Shown piece by piece: positions 30,239 through 39,530 of a stretch of DNA of 64,000 nt (the first letter of the stretch is position 1; every line of letters starts with the position of its first letter). The DNA is from an uncultured Monoglobus sp. (GTDB lineage Bacteria > Bacillota > Clostridia > Monoglobales > Monoglobaceae): contig CANQLT010000002.1 in assembly GCA_947624775.1 (NCBI GenBank), forward strand, positions 1 through 64,000. Reading direction: 5' to 3'. The notes beneath the pieces are model-generated. The model was not told the DNA's origin and made no database searches. It saw nothing but the letters and a program-made list of their open reading frames with translations. A program made the position numbers and the translations under genes.

Positions 30239-31471
30239 TTAGTAGCTGCACGTGGTCTCGACTCTCACCATAAACTCGGGAGAAAGGATCTCCGCCGTCT
30301 GAGTGGCCTTCCAGCCAACGGTGCTTCTCTGGTCGAGAGGATCGCCCGTGCCGGCGCTGCCCTTCTGCTTGATGATAGTCTCAAGGCCGCCGCCCGTGAT
30401 ATTTGTGACGCCGTAGGCGTTCTGGCCGATGAACAGCGTGGAATAAATATCTCTGCCGTCCTTGCCGGCGCCCGCGGGATAGATTATCGAGCCCGTCGTC
30501 ACAGTGGGGCTCAGAGTCTCGGTCACCGTGATCTTCGCCGCTCCGGGCTCTCCCGGCGTTGCGGACGAGATCGTGTAGTCAAAGCCGTTTATCTGGATCG
30601 CCCTGCCCGTCAGAGCGGACGCGTCGCTCGTCGCGATCTCCTCGGACACAGTTATGACCTTGCCGGAAACTGCCGCTACGGTCAGGCTCTCGGGGTCGCC
30701 GATCATGATATTTTCCATCTTGCGCAGAGGCGCGGCTCTGAAAATTTTCGCCTCGGTAGACTCAACGAACACAACGCCGTGGATTTTGCCGATTGTGCCG
30801 TTGTACCAGTCCTTGGGATCAACGTTCTGCTTAACGGCCTTCCATTCGGGGTCGTTTGTCAGATCGTTCGCCACATCGGGGTGGATAATCGCCACATAGC
30901 AGCCGTCCTTGATGGGCTGAGCGTTGTTGCGCTTGAGCGTGGCGACCGCTCTCTTGACCGCGGCCACGCTGAGATAGTCGTTGCCGCTCGTCTGACCGCC
31001 CACAAGCACGTTTCTGTCAGCTTTGCCGTCGCCGTACTGCACGTTGGTGCCCGCGTTGATCTTCTCGCGGATAACAGTGTCGAGCGTTCTTCCCGCCTGG
31101 TCTCCCAGCACGTTCTGGGTCTCGACTATAACATTGTCGATGGCCGAAAGCGTCAGCATATCCGACAAGGTGACATAATCGCCGTACTGATCGACCGTCG
31201 ACTCAACGGTTGTCACGTTCAGCTGATTGCCCTTGGGCGTAACGCCCTCGGTCAGCGGCTTCATCGCCTTGGGCAGAGGGCTGAATCTGCGAAACTCGAT
31301 GGTCTTGCCCGAACCCTTGGGGATAGGCTTGCTCTGGCCAAACTGGGCATGAACCAGCTTGGGAGAGGCAAAGCGGATCATCTGCCTGTCGTAGTACGCC
31401 TTCATCTCGGGGGTAACGTTGTTGCCCACGCGGTTTGTGGTCGTTGTCTGGGTGTTGTAATTAATACTCAT
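30239..31471 (-). CDS. N4-gp56-type phage major capsid protein
   Basis: TPEMKAYYDRQMIRFASPKLVHAQFGQSKPIPKGSGKTIEFRRFSPLPKAMKPLTEGVTPKGNQLNVTTVESTVDQYGDYVTLSDML is typical of the N4-gp56 capsid family. Confidence 0.88.
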   Translation of the reverse strand: MSINYNTQTTTTNRVGNNVTPEMKAYYDRQMIRFASPKLVHAQFGQSKPIPKGSGKTIEFRRFSPLPKAMKPLTEGVTPKGNQLNVTTVESTVDQYGDYVTLSDMLTLSAIDNVIVETQNVLGDQAGRTLDTVIREKINAGTNVQYGDGKADRNVLVGGQTSGNDYLSVAAVKRAVATLKRNNAQPIKDGCYVAIIHPDVANDLTNDPEWKAVKQNVDPKDWYNGTIGKIHGVVFVESTEAKIFRAAPLRKMENIMIGDPESLTVAAVSGKVITVSEEIATSDASALTGRAIQINGFDYTISSATPGEPGAAKITVTETLSPTVTTGSIIYPAGAGKDGRDIYSTLFIGQNAYGVTNITGGGLETIIKQKGSAGTGDPLDQRSTVGWKATQTAEILSPEFMVRVETTCSY

Positions 31472-31512
31472 TAAAAATACCTCCGTTTAAAATTTTTGTT
31501 TTTTGTCTCGGA

Positions 31513-32088
31513 CTAAAACGAGATCTTCTCGCCGCGGCGGACGCGTCTTATGATGTCGTCAACCTCTTCGTCGCTCATGTCCTCGGGGTTCTTTTTCACC
31601 ATTCCGCTGCCACCGGGCTTTGAAGTCCCGTTCTCCGAAATCCTCTTTTCGGGCTCCTCGGGCTTTACGCGGTTGTTTTCGGCCTGCTCCTCGCCGCGAT
31701 GGGCCAGATAGTAGGCGTCCTCAACGCTGAGCCCGTTGCCCCACAGATAGTTGCAGAACTTGGGGTCCTGAAGCTCACGTCTGATGTCAAAATCGGGATT
31801 CTTTTTCGAGAACTCCCTGACCTGCGCGTCGATCTCCGCGGTTCTTTTGGCTATGTACGCCTCAAGCCGCGGATCGGCCGCGCCTCGCATACCCTGAGCG
31901 GGCATCGGCATACCATACTGCGCGGGCGCGGCACCGGGCATCATTCCGGGCGCCATTCCCTGCATGGGCGCTGCTCCCGGCTGCGCCTGCGCGGGATACC
32001 CCTGCGGCTGAACGGGATATCCGCCGCGCGCGGCCTCGAGATACTCCCGCTCCTCCGGATTCTGTTTTCTGTTTCCAAAACCAAGCAT
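31513..32088 (-). CDS. Scaffold-like phage protein
   Basis: Directly upstream of the capsid gene; Pro/Gln/Met-rich N-terminus, charged helical C-terminus; start placed at 32088 (aaaggag upstream). Confidence 0.55.
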   Translation of the reverse strand: MLGFGNRKQNPEEREYLEAARGGYPVQPQGYPAQAQPGAAPMQGMAPGMMPGAAPAQYGMPMPAQGMRGAADPRLEAYIAKRTAEIDAQVREFSKKNPDFDIRRELQDPKFCNYLWGNGLSVEDAYYLAHRGEEQAENNRVKPEEPEKRISENGTSKPGGSGMVKKNPEDMSDEEVDDIIRRVRRGEKISF

Positions 32089-32170
32089 AATTATGCTCCT
32101 TTCATAATAATTTCGCGCCGTTTTCCTCGGCACAATTTTATTATAAACGGCTTTGAGTGCCGCGTGGTGC

Positions 32171-32660
32171 CAACGTAGTGATTAGTGATTAGCGAATAGC
32201 GAATACGCGGAGATAATTTGTCAAAAATCATTCGCATATCCCCGCGAACTAAAAAAGGCTCGCCCTTGGGGAGAGCTGTCTGCGGAGCAGACTGAGAGGG
32301 GTTTGTATTCCGATTCCCTACGTTGACCCCTCTCCGCCCGCAAGCGGGCACCTCTAATGAAGCGCTTGGTGAAAATCGCAAGCGATTTTCAAAGGTCGCT
32401 TTGAACCCGCAAGTAAGCTTGCTGATTATCCCCAAGGGGCGAGGCAAACGGGCGGATAATATCCGCCCCTACGGCATTTGCATACCATGATCGTAGGGGA
32501 CGGCGCCCTCGACGTCCCGGCTCCCCCTCGGGGGAGCTGTCGGGCAAAGCCCGACTGAGGAGGAATCCTAATCACTATTCACTAATCGCTAATCACTACG
32601 TTGGCTGAGGGGTTTTCCTAGTCCCTAGGTCCTATTCTCTAGTCCCTACGTTAAAAGCGC
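32171..32660. repeat. Intergenic repeat block upstream of the phage cassette
   Basis: Contains an inverted copy of the GCGGGAACAC...CTAATCACTA element, CTCGCCCTTGGGGAGAGCTGTC..., gggcggataatatccgcccctac, gtaggggacggcgccctcgacgtcc, and CTAATCACTA decamers. Confidence 0.8.
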
Positions 32661-32681
32661 TATATTTAAATGACAAATCAT

Positions 32682-33251
32682 TTAAATATAACGCTTTAAA
32701 ATTTCCGCGGCTATGTTCGCTCGGCTTTCGCGTTTGTCCATAGCCTGCTTTTCTATAAATCGGTGGGCTTCCTTTTCGGTCATTTTCTCCCGCTCAATAA
32801 GCACGCATTTGGCCCTGGATATTATCCGCAGTTCCTCGTACTTTTTTTCCTGCTTCGCCATCTTTTTGTCGATCTCGGCGATCCGGGCGGAAAACGCCAG
32901 TCCAAGCCTCACCGCGCTCCAGAACTGCCGCTGCTGCAGCGGTTTCGGAACCACGAACACTCCGTCGCCCTCAACCTTTGACGCCAGCACATCGGCGATA
33001 TCATTCTTGGCTATCAGTATCACCGACGACCTTGTGCCGCGTATCATGTCCGCCGCCAGGTCGTTTCCCTGCTCGTCTTTGAGCGGCGCGTTTATAATAA
33101 TCAGAGCGTAGCCGACGCGCAACACCGCGCGTCTTGTCTCGGCTCCGCCCGAGGCAAAATCTATGTTGTTTATCGCGTATCTTCGCAGAATACGCGCCAG
33201 CGCGTCGGCGCTTTTTTCCGACGCGGAAACAATCAGAATCCTGTCATTCAA
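32682..33251 (-). CDS. ANTAR-domain response regulator (RNA-binding antiterminator)
   Basis: Receiver-like N-terminus; C-terminal AKCVLIEREKMTEKEAHRFIEKQAMDKRESRANIAAEIL ANTAR signature. Confidence 0.88.
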   Translation of the reverse strand: MNDRILIVSASEKSADALARILRRYAINNIDFASGGAETRRAVLRVGYALIIINAPLKDEQGNDLAADMIRGTRSSVILIAKNDIADVLASKVEGDGVFVVPKPLQQRQFWSAVRLGLAFSARIAEIDKKMAKQEKKYEELRIISRAKCVLIEREKMTEKEAHRFIEKQAMDKRESRANIAAEILKRYI

Positions 33252-33305
33252 TCGCTATCACATTCTTTCCCGTTATGAATTTGTGAATCTGTCGCAAATC
33301 CGTTT

Positions 33306-34577
33306 TTATTTTTTCTCGGATCTGAGATATTCTTCGTATTCGCGACGCTTTTCGTTGATATATGTCGCAGTTATGTTGCGCGGCAGCACCCGTTTCACAA
33401 ACTCGCTGTTTTCGGCAAAGCGCACGGCCTCCTCAAGATTCCGCGGCAGGCGCACGAGCCCCTCTATACCCTCCTTATAGGTAACGTTAACGGGGTCGGC
33501 GAGCCTCATTTCGTTTTTGATGCCGTCGATACCCGCGTAGATCATCAGCGCGATAACCAGATACGGATTGGAGCATCCGTCGGGCGAGCGCAACTCAAGA
33601 CGGCTCTCTCCCACCGTGTTTGTGGGGATGCGCATAAGCTGCTGGCGGTTCTGGTGCGACCATGTCACAAACTTCGGCGCCTCGAACTGACCCAGCCTGC
33701 TGTATGAATTCACGGTCGGGCACAGGAACAGGCTTATCTCATTTATATGCGCCATGATTCCGGCGATGAAGCGGCGGCCCGTCTCGCAGCCTATGTCAAT
33801 AAGGCTCTTTCCTGTCTTGCTCTCATATAAAGACAGATGAACGTGCATTCCGTTTCCGCTCTTGTCGGGAATGGGGCGCGGCATAAACGAGGCGTACAGC
33901 CCGTTCATATCGGCTATGGTCCGAACCAGATTTTTAAATGTCATCACATGGTCGGCCGCCTCAACGGGCGCGCCGTGGTTGTACACAATCTGGTGCTGGC
34001 CGGGACCGCCCGCGTGCTTTGAGCTCCTGGGTTGTATGCCCATTTCCTCAAGCGTCAGGCAGATCTCGCGGCGGATATTCTCGCCTCTGTCCGAGGGAGC
34101 CACGTCATAGTACGTTCCGTTGTCGTGGGGAATATCGGTCATCTCGCCGTGCTCGTCGAGATTGAACAGGTAGAACTTGCACTCGGTCCCTATCTCGCAG
34201 TACAGCCCGTTCTCTCCCAGATCGTCGATCGACTTTTTGAGTATGTTGCGGGAATCGCCCTCAAACATCTTGCCGTCGGGATAGCATATGTCGCAGAATA
34301 TTCTGAGAACTCTGGCGTGCTGGGGCCGCCACGGCAGTATCTCGGCGGTGGTCGGGTCGGGGCGCAGCATGAGGTCGCTCTCGCCCACGTTCATGAATCC
34401 GTTGATCTCCGAGGCGTCAAAGGTCACGCCGTACTCCAGCGCCCTCGGCAGCTCGGATGCGAAGATAGAGATGTTCTTCATATTTCCGAATATGTCAAAA
34501 AACACAAGACGTATGAACTTAACGTCGTTATCCTCGATATACTCCATTATATCGTCCAAAGAAAACAGCATACTCAT
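33306..34577 (-). CDS. glnA: Glutamine synthetase
   Basis: EIGTECKFYLF, GPGQHQIVYNHGAPVEAAD, GMHVHLSL, SYSRLGQFEAPKFVTWSHQNR. Confidence 0.93.
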   Translation of the reverse strand: MSMLFSLDDIMEYIEDNDVKFIRLVFFDIFGNMKNISIFASELPRALEYGVTFDASEINGFMNVGESDLMLRPDPTTAEILPWRPQHARVLRIFCDICYPDGKMFEGDSRNILKKSIDDLGENGLYCEIGTECKFYLFNLDEHGEMTDIPHDNGTYYDVAPSDRGENIRREICLTLEEMGIQPRSSKHAGGPGQHQIVYNHGAPVEAADHVMTFKNLVRTIADMNGLYASFMPRPIPDKSGNGMHVHLSLYESKTGKSLIDIGCETGRRFIAGIMAHINEISLFLCPTVNSYSRLGQFEAPKFVTWSHQNRQQLMRIPTNTVGESRLELRSPDGCSNPYLVIALMIYAGIDGIKNEMRLADPVNVTYKEGIEGLVRLPRNLEEAVRFAENSEFVKRVLPRNITATYINEKRREYEEYLRSEKK

Positions 34578-34779
34578 TACCCTTTCTATATTAAAATTTC
34601 GCGAATAAATAAACCGAACGAACGCGGGAACACAGCAAAGATTTTCACCAAAACTTTCCGCGTATTCGCTATTCGCTAATCACTAATCCCTATGTTAGCA
34701 CAAAACTCAAAATATGTCAATTAAAAAGCCGAGCCCCGACACGGGCCGATAACTGTGTAAAACCGACAAAAATTTAAAA

Positions 34780-34797
34780 GGACGGCCGAGGCCGTCC
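34780..34797 (-). terminator. Terminator after mecA
   Basis: ggacggcc-ga-ggccgtcc with T-rich tract on the minus strand. Confidence 0.75.
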
Positions 34798-34810
34798 CAT
34801 AAAAAACCAT

Positions 34811-35437
34811 TTACGAAAAATATTCAACCAGCACATTTACCGCGTCATGCCTTATCATGATCTCGCCCAGCTCATTGAGCCTGCCGTGGGATATGAGAGT
34901 GCGGTTCTGCTTGTCGGAAAACTCGAGCATTATTTTTTCAACGCTCAACATAATTCTTATGTCGTCAGGCGCGAGCAGCATATAATAGCTGCCGTCGCAC
35001 TTATACAGCATGCTGTCGCCCGAAAAATCTCTATGTATCGCCTCGGCCGCTCGGCACACGTTGTCGAAATCACCGAAACGGAATATGCGGCAGCTTTTTA
35101 TTCTGCTTTCCGCGTTCTCGGGATAGAGACAGCGTTTTTTGATCTTGCCTCTGTAGGAGCAGTTGGCGACCGCGGCATTTAGGTCCTTGTCGCTGAAAAT
35201 TCTGGTGATAAGCATCCCGAATCCGTCGGTATGCTCCGGGATAGCCTCAACAAACAGCTTGGCTCCGTCGATACTGAACCGCACCTCCTGCTGCGCCAGG
35301 CGTATGGCTGTTCTGAACATCTCCCGGACAGCGGGCGAATCGGACGCCATGTTGCCGGCGCTGATGTTCCATTCCCGAGCCTCGTCGGTGTCGATCAGAA
35401 CCTTTATTTTATTTTCGTTAATTTTTTCGATTCTCAT
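34811..35437 (-). CDS. mecA: Clp adaptor protein MecA family
   Basis: MRIEKINENKIKVLI...; acidic/aromatic C-terminal domain DFDNVCRAAEAI...LYKCDGSYYMLL. Confidence 0.82.
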   Translation of the reverse strand: MRIEKINENKIKVLIDTDEAREWNISAGNMASDSPAVREMFRTAIRLAQQEVRFSIDGAKLFVEAIPEHTDGFGMLITRIFSDKDLNAAVANCSYRGKIKKRCLYPENAESRIKSCRIFRFGDFDNVCRAAEAIHRDFSGDSMLYKCDGSYYMLLAPDDIRIMLSVEKIMLEFSDKQNRTLISHGRLNELGEIMIRHDAVNVLVEYFS

Positions 35438-35676
35438 ATTTTTTCTCCTGATTTTTCGAAAACCGTATCAATATAAAAGCTTAACAATATATTTATAATC
35501 AAAAATATGCGCTCACAATTTTAATTATACCTAAATAAAATATAATTTCAATGCAAAAAATATGGAAACAAGAAATTGTTAATTCCCTGTAAACCGCCCG
35601 AAAAAACTTGTAACAAAACAGAAACGTTTGTAACAATAATCAATTAAAATTGTTATAAAAAGAACATAAATATGTG

Positions 35677-35705
35677 TTGTATTTTCATGTTTTATATGAT
35701 ATAAT
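35677..35705 (+). promoter_or_regulatory. Promoter of the 6S-like RNA
   Basis: TTGTAT-N17-TATAAT. Confidence 0.65.
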
Positions 35706-35713
35706 ATGAACAT

Positions 35714-35912
35714 AAAATAATTCCCTGCGTTGTGCGTAATTATGACACTAATGTAAAACCAACAAAATTAATAAGGGATTTTAATCTTCGGAGGCGGCGC
35801 ACATGCCTCACACCCTTCGGGGTCGTCCAGTGGACTTGTAAAGTTTCCGAGAAAATCCCACCTGGTTTCCAGGTTTTTACTTTAGTCATTCTACGGCAAT
35901 CGCGGGGTTTAT
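35714..35912 (+). ncRNA. Probable 6S RNA (SsrS/BsrA-like)
   Basis: Closing stem ttCCCTGCGttgtgcgta ... tacggcaatCGCGGGGttt; inner stem gggatttt..ttcgga ... tccgagaaaatccc; about 190 nt; strong promoter; no ORF. Confidence 0.7.
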
Positions 35913-36050
35913 TTATGCAGACAAATAATTTGTTAAAATCGCTGTATTTTTACAAATTTATTTAAAACCCTTGACAAATTTACAATTTTGATATATAAAT
36001 ATAAGGTGAATGTAATTATTTTGAAAAATTCTTTCGTTTGGAGGCTTGTT

Positions 36051-36638
36051 TTGCGAATAATATCGGGCAAAAGACGAGGATACAAATTAAAGGCTCCCGA
36101 AGGGCTCAGCACCCGTCCCACAACCGACAGGGTAAAGGAATCGGTCTTTAATATAATTCAGTCTCATCTGCCCTGCGGCTTTGTGCTTGACATGTTCGCG
36201 GGCAGCGGAGCGATGGGGATCGAGGCTTTGAGCCGCGGAGCCGAGGGCGCCGTGTTTATAGAGCAAAACCCATTGTCATATAAAATCGTTGAGTCAAATC
36301 TCATCGGCTCCGGCCTGATTTACGGAGCCGCGCTGTTTAAGACTGACGCGTATCCGCTGATTAAGCGCCTCGCAAACGGAACTGTGACCGCCGTGACAGC
36401 CGGCGGAACCCGATTTGACACAAATCGCGGTTTTGACATAATATTCCTTGACCCGCCCTACAACAAGGGGCACGTCACAAAAGCGCTCGGCGAGATCGGC
36501 AGGCTCGGCCTGCTTAACGATAACGGCGTGATCGTGGCCGAGACCGAGGTCGGAGGAGAAGAAATTTCGCGGTGCGGCTTCAATATCATAAGAGAGGCGC
36601 GGTACGGCAAGACTATAATAACAGTTATGCAGAGGTGA
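36051..36638 (+). CDS. rsmD: 16S rRNA (guanine966-N2)-methyltransferase
   Basis: [65 protein letters not shown] start at 36051 preferred. Confidence 0.93.
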   Translation: MRIISGKRRGYKLKAPEGLSTRPTTDRVKESVFNIIQSHLPCGFVLDMFAGSGAMGIEALSRGAEGAVFIEQNPLSYKIVESNLIGSGLIYGAALFKTDAYPLIKRLANGTVTAVTAGGTRFDTNRGFDIIFLDPPYNKGHVTKALGEIGRLGLLNDNGVIVAETEVGGEEISRCGFNIIREARYGKTIITVMQR

Positions 36639-36642
36639 AGCT

Positions 36643-37131
36643 ATGAAAACTGCTGTATATCCGGGCAGCTTTGACCCATGCACCAACGGACATCTTGACG
36701 TTATAAGGAGAGCCTCCCGCCTGTTTGACAGACTTGTTGTGGCGGTACTTATAAACAGCTCAAAACAGCCGTCCTTTTCGGTTGAGGAGCGCGTGGAAAT
36801 GCTCAAACGCGTGACAAAAGATATGGACAACGTTGAGATCTGTTCGTTCTCCGGGCTGCTGGCGGATTTTATGAAAAATATTAATTCTAGTATAATTATT
36901 AAGGGAATTAGAGCGGTATCTGATTTCGAGTATGAATTCCAGATGGCATTGACCAACCGTACGCTGAACCCGGAGCTTGAGACTTTGTTTTTGCACACAA
37001 GTCATGACTACATGTTTTTAAGCTCCAGCATCGTTAAGGAGATCGCGAAGTACGGCGGATGTCTTGACGGGCTCGTTCCGAACGATTTAATCCCTGTTAT
37101 TAAGAGTCGTTTTGAAAACGCGGACGCATAA
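36643..37131 (+). CDS. coaD: Pantetheine-phosphate adenylyltransferase
   Basis: [53 protein letters not shown]. Confidence 0.97.
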   Translation: MKTAVYPGSFDPCTNGHLDVIRRASRLFDRLVVAVLINSSKQPSFSVEERVEMLKRVTKDMDNVEICSFSGLLADFMKNINSSIIIKGIRAVSDFEYEFQMALTNRTLNPELETLFLHTSHDYMFLSSSIVKEIAKYGGCLDGLVPNDLIPVIKSRFENADA

Positions 37132-37158
37132 TTCGGCTTTATATTTTTAAGGAGGTAT

Positions 37159-37689
37159 TTGCAAATGGATGCATTAGAACTGTTGGATGAACTGGAGGAT
37201 ATAATTGATAAAGGCGCTTCGGTGCCGTTTTCGGGTCGCTGCATTCTCGATAAGGACGAATTGCTGGATGTGCTTCAGGAGATAAAGCTGAAGCTTCCCG
37301 AGGATCTCAAGCAGGCCAAATGGATCAAGGAAGAGCGTCAGAGAATCCTTCAGGAGGCGCAGACCGAGTCCGACAATCTTATCAAGAGCGCCGAGGACAA
37401 GATTATCGCCATGGTGAACGAAAACGAGATCACCAAAAAGGCGATCGTTCAGGGCAACCAGATCATTGAAAACGCGCGCAGCAACGCTCAGCAGATCTCG
37501 GATTCTTCATACAACTACGCTGACAGTCTGCTTGAGACAGTCGAGAAGGTTGTTATGTCGTCAATGAAGGACCTTGAGCAGTGTGTGAACATTGTTCGCA
37601 GCAACAGAAGCGAGATGCGCAGCAACGGCAATGTTGTTCCCACAGCCACCGCGGGAGTCCCCGCCGACAACGCACAGCCTATCGAGTAA
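37159..37689 (+). CDS. Conserved coiled-coil protein downstream of coaD
   Basis: MDALELLDELEDIIDKG...FSGRCILDKDELLDVLQEIKLKLPEDLKQAKWIKEERQRILQEAQ. Confidence 0.75.
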   Translation: MQMDALELLDELEDIIDKGASVPFSGRCILDKDELLDVLQEIKLKLPEDLKQAKWIKEERQRILQEAQTESDNLIKSAEDKIIAMVNENEITKKAIVQGNQIIENARSNAQQISDSSYNYADSLLETVEKVVMSSMKDLEQCVNIVRSNRSEMRSNGNVVPTATAGVPADNAQPIE

Positions 37690-37701
37690 GACATAATCAA
37701 G

Positions 37702-37728
37702 CCTTCGGGAAAAACCCGAAGGTTTTTT
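37702..37728 (+). terminator. Rho-independent terminator
   Basis: ccttcggg-aaaaa-cccgaagg-tttttt. Confidence 0.88.
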
Positions 37729-37924
37729 CTTTTTAAAATTATCTTACAAAATTTATTATTGATATTTTATCATCATACATCGTAGGGGACGGCGCCCTCG
37801 ACGTCCCTATTAATTATATTTTAAATTATCTTACAAAATTTATTATTTTGGCTTGAAATATGTAATTTTATATGTTAAAATAGTTAGATGACAATTTGTG
37901 AAAACACTATTGGGAGGTTATATA

Positions 37925-38950
37925 ATGAAAGACCGGTTAAACAGTATAAAACTGAGCGCCGAAAGTGAGCTTAAAAACGCGGCGGACTTAAACGCCCTTG
38001 AGACGCTCAGAGTCAAATATCTCGGCAAGAAAGGTGAGCTCACCGCGGTTATGAAGGGCATGGGCAAGCTCTCCAAAGAGGAGCGTCCCGTGATCGGACA
38101 ACTGGCGAACAAGGTGCGCTCGGGTATCGAAAGCGCCCTTGAAGAAAAGAAAAAGGCGCTGACCGAGCTGGCAAAGGAAATGAAGCTCAAAGCCGAGACG
38201 ATCGACGTGGCGCTGCCCGGCAGAAAACCAGAGACGGGCGCCAAACACCCGCTCACAACGGTGCTCGACGATCTGCAGGACATATTCATCGGCATGGGTT
38301 TCTCGATCGTTGAAGGCCCCGAGGTCGAGCTCGACTACTACAATTTCGAGGCGCTGAATCTGCCGCCCGACCACCCCGCGAGAGACACGCAGGACACGTT
38401 CTATATCAGCGACAACGTGCTGCTCAGGACGCAGACCTCTCCGGTTCAGGTGCGCGTTATGGAAAAGCAGAAGCCGCCCATACGCATAATTTCGCCCGGC
38501 AGGGTTTACAGAAGCGACACGGTCGATGCCACTCACTCGCCTGTGTTCCACCAGGTCGAAGGTCTCGTTATCGACAAGGGCATCACGATGGCCGACCTTA
38601 AAGGCACGCTCGAGGTATTCGCCAAAAAGCTGTACGGCGACGACACGAGGCTCCGTTTCCGTCCCCACCACTTCCCGTTCACCGAGCCCAGCGCCGAGGT
38701 TGACATCTCGTGCTTCAACTGCAAGGGCAAAGGCTGTAACATCTGCAAAGGCGAGGGCTGGATCGAGATACTGGGCTGCGGAATGGTTCACCCCAAGGTG
38801 CTGCGCAACTGCGGCATCGACCCCGAGGTATACTCCGGCTTCGCGTTCGGAATGGGACTTGAGCGCGTGACCATGTTCCGCTACGGAATAAAGGACCTGC
38901 GCCTGTTCTACGAAAACGACCTTCAGTTCTTAAAGCAATTTAAGATATAA
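37925..38950 (+). CDS. pheS: Phenylalanyl-tRNA synthetase alpha subunit
   Basis: [52 protein letters not shown]; start at 37925. Confidence 0.97.
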   Translation: MKDRLNSIKLSAESELKNAADLNALETLRVKYLGKKGELTAVMKGMGKLSKEERPVIGQLANKVRSGIESALEEKKKALTELAKEMKLKAETIDVALPGRKPETGAKHPLTTVLDDLQDIFIGMGFSIVEGPEVELDYYNFEALNLPPDHPARDTQDTFYISDNVLLRTQTSPVQVRVMEKQKPPIRIISPGRVYRSDTVDATHSPVFHQVEGLVIDKGITMADLKGTLEVFAKKLYGDDTRLRFRPHHFPFTEPSAEVDISCFNCKGKGCNICKGEGWIEILGCGMVHPKVLRNCGIDPEVYSGFAFGMGLERVTMFRYGIKDLRLFYENDLQFLKQFKI

Positions 38951-38988
38951 AATATTTATGATATAAAATATTTATTCGGAATGATTAT

Positions 38989-39498
38989 ATGAAACGAGTA
39001 ATGGTATTCGGATTTTCGGGCGCGGGCAAATCCACGCTGGCGCGGCGAATAGCCGAAAAAATCGGGATCGAGCCCACCCATCTGGACGCGCTCCACTGGC
39101 TGCCCGGCTGGATCGAAAGCGGCAGAGAACACAAACGAAACGCCCTGCGCCCCGTTCTCGAGAGGGAAAAATGGGTCATAGACGGCAACTATATGAGAGT
39201 TCTGTTTGACGAGCGCCTTGATATGGCGGACACGGTCATATTTTTGGACTTTAACCGATTCATCTGCCTGTTTCGGGTGATAAAGCGGTATCTTAACTAC
39301 CACGGAAGATCCCGACCCGACATGGGCGAGGGCTGCCCCGAAAAGATCGACGCCGAATTTCTGCGCTGGGTGCTGATCGACGGACGGAAAAACCGCGAAA
39401 AATACCGCTCCGCGATCCGCAAGGCGACCGCTTCGGGCAAGCGGACCGAAACGCTGAAAACCCCGCGCGAAGTCAAAGATTTTCTGAATAATCTTTAA
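38989..39498 (+). CDS. FlaR/topology-modulation-like P-loop kinase
   Basis: VMVFGFSGAGKSTLARRIAEKIGIEPTHLDALHWLPGW; WVIDGNYMRVL. Confidence 0.85.
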   Translation: MKRVMVFGFSGAGKSTLARRIAEKIGIEPTHLDALHWLPGWIESGREHKRNALRPVLEREKWVIDGNYMRVLFDERLDMADTVIFLDFNRFICLFRVIKRYLNYHGRSRPDMGEGCPEKIDAEFLRWVLIDGRKNREKYRSAIRKATASGKRTETLKTPREVKDFLNNL

Positions 39499-39530
39499 AA
39501 ACAAGACATATAACAGTAGGAGGAATATAT

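Noticed and set aside
30209-31474. 421-aa plus-strand ORF opposite the capsid gene
   Set aside because: Fully antisense to a recognisable N4-gp56 capsid protein; no homology features; likely codon-bias shadow ORF.
26246-32133. Complete prophage
   Set aside because: No terminase, portal, integrase, replication or lysis genes in or next to the block; flanked by housekeeping genes.
37740-37924. T-box leader upstream of pheS
   Set aside because: No T-box (TGGTACCGCG-like) sequence or specifier stem; region is AT-rich with a repeat fragment.
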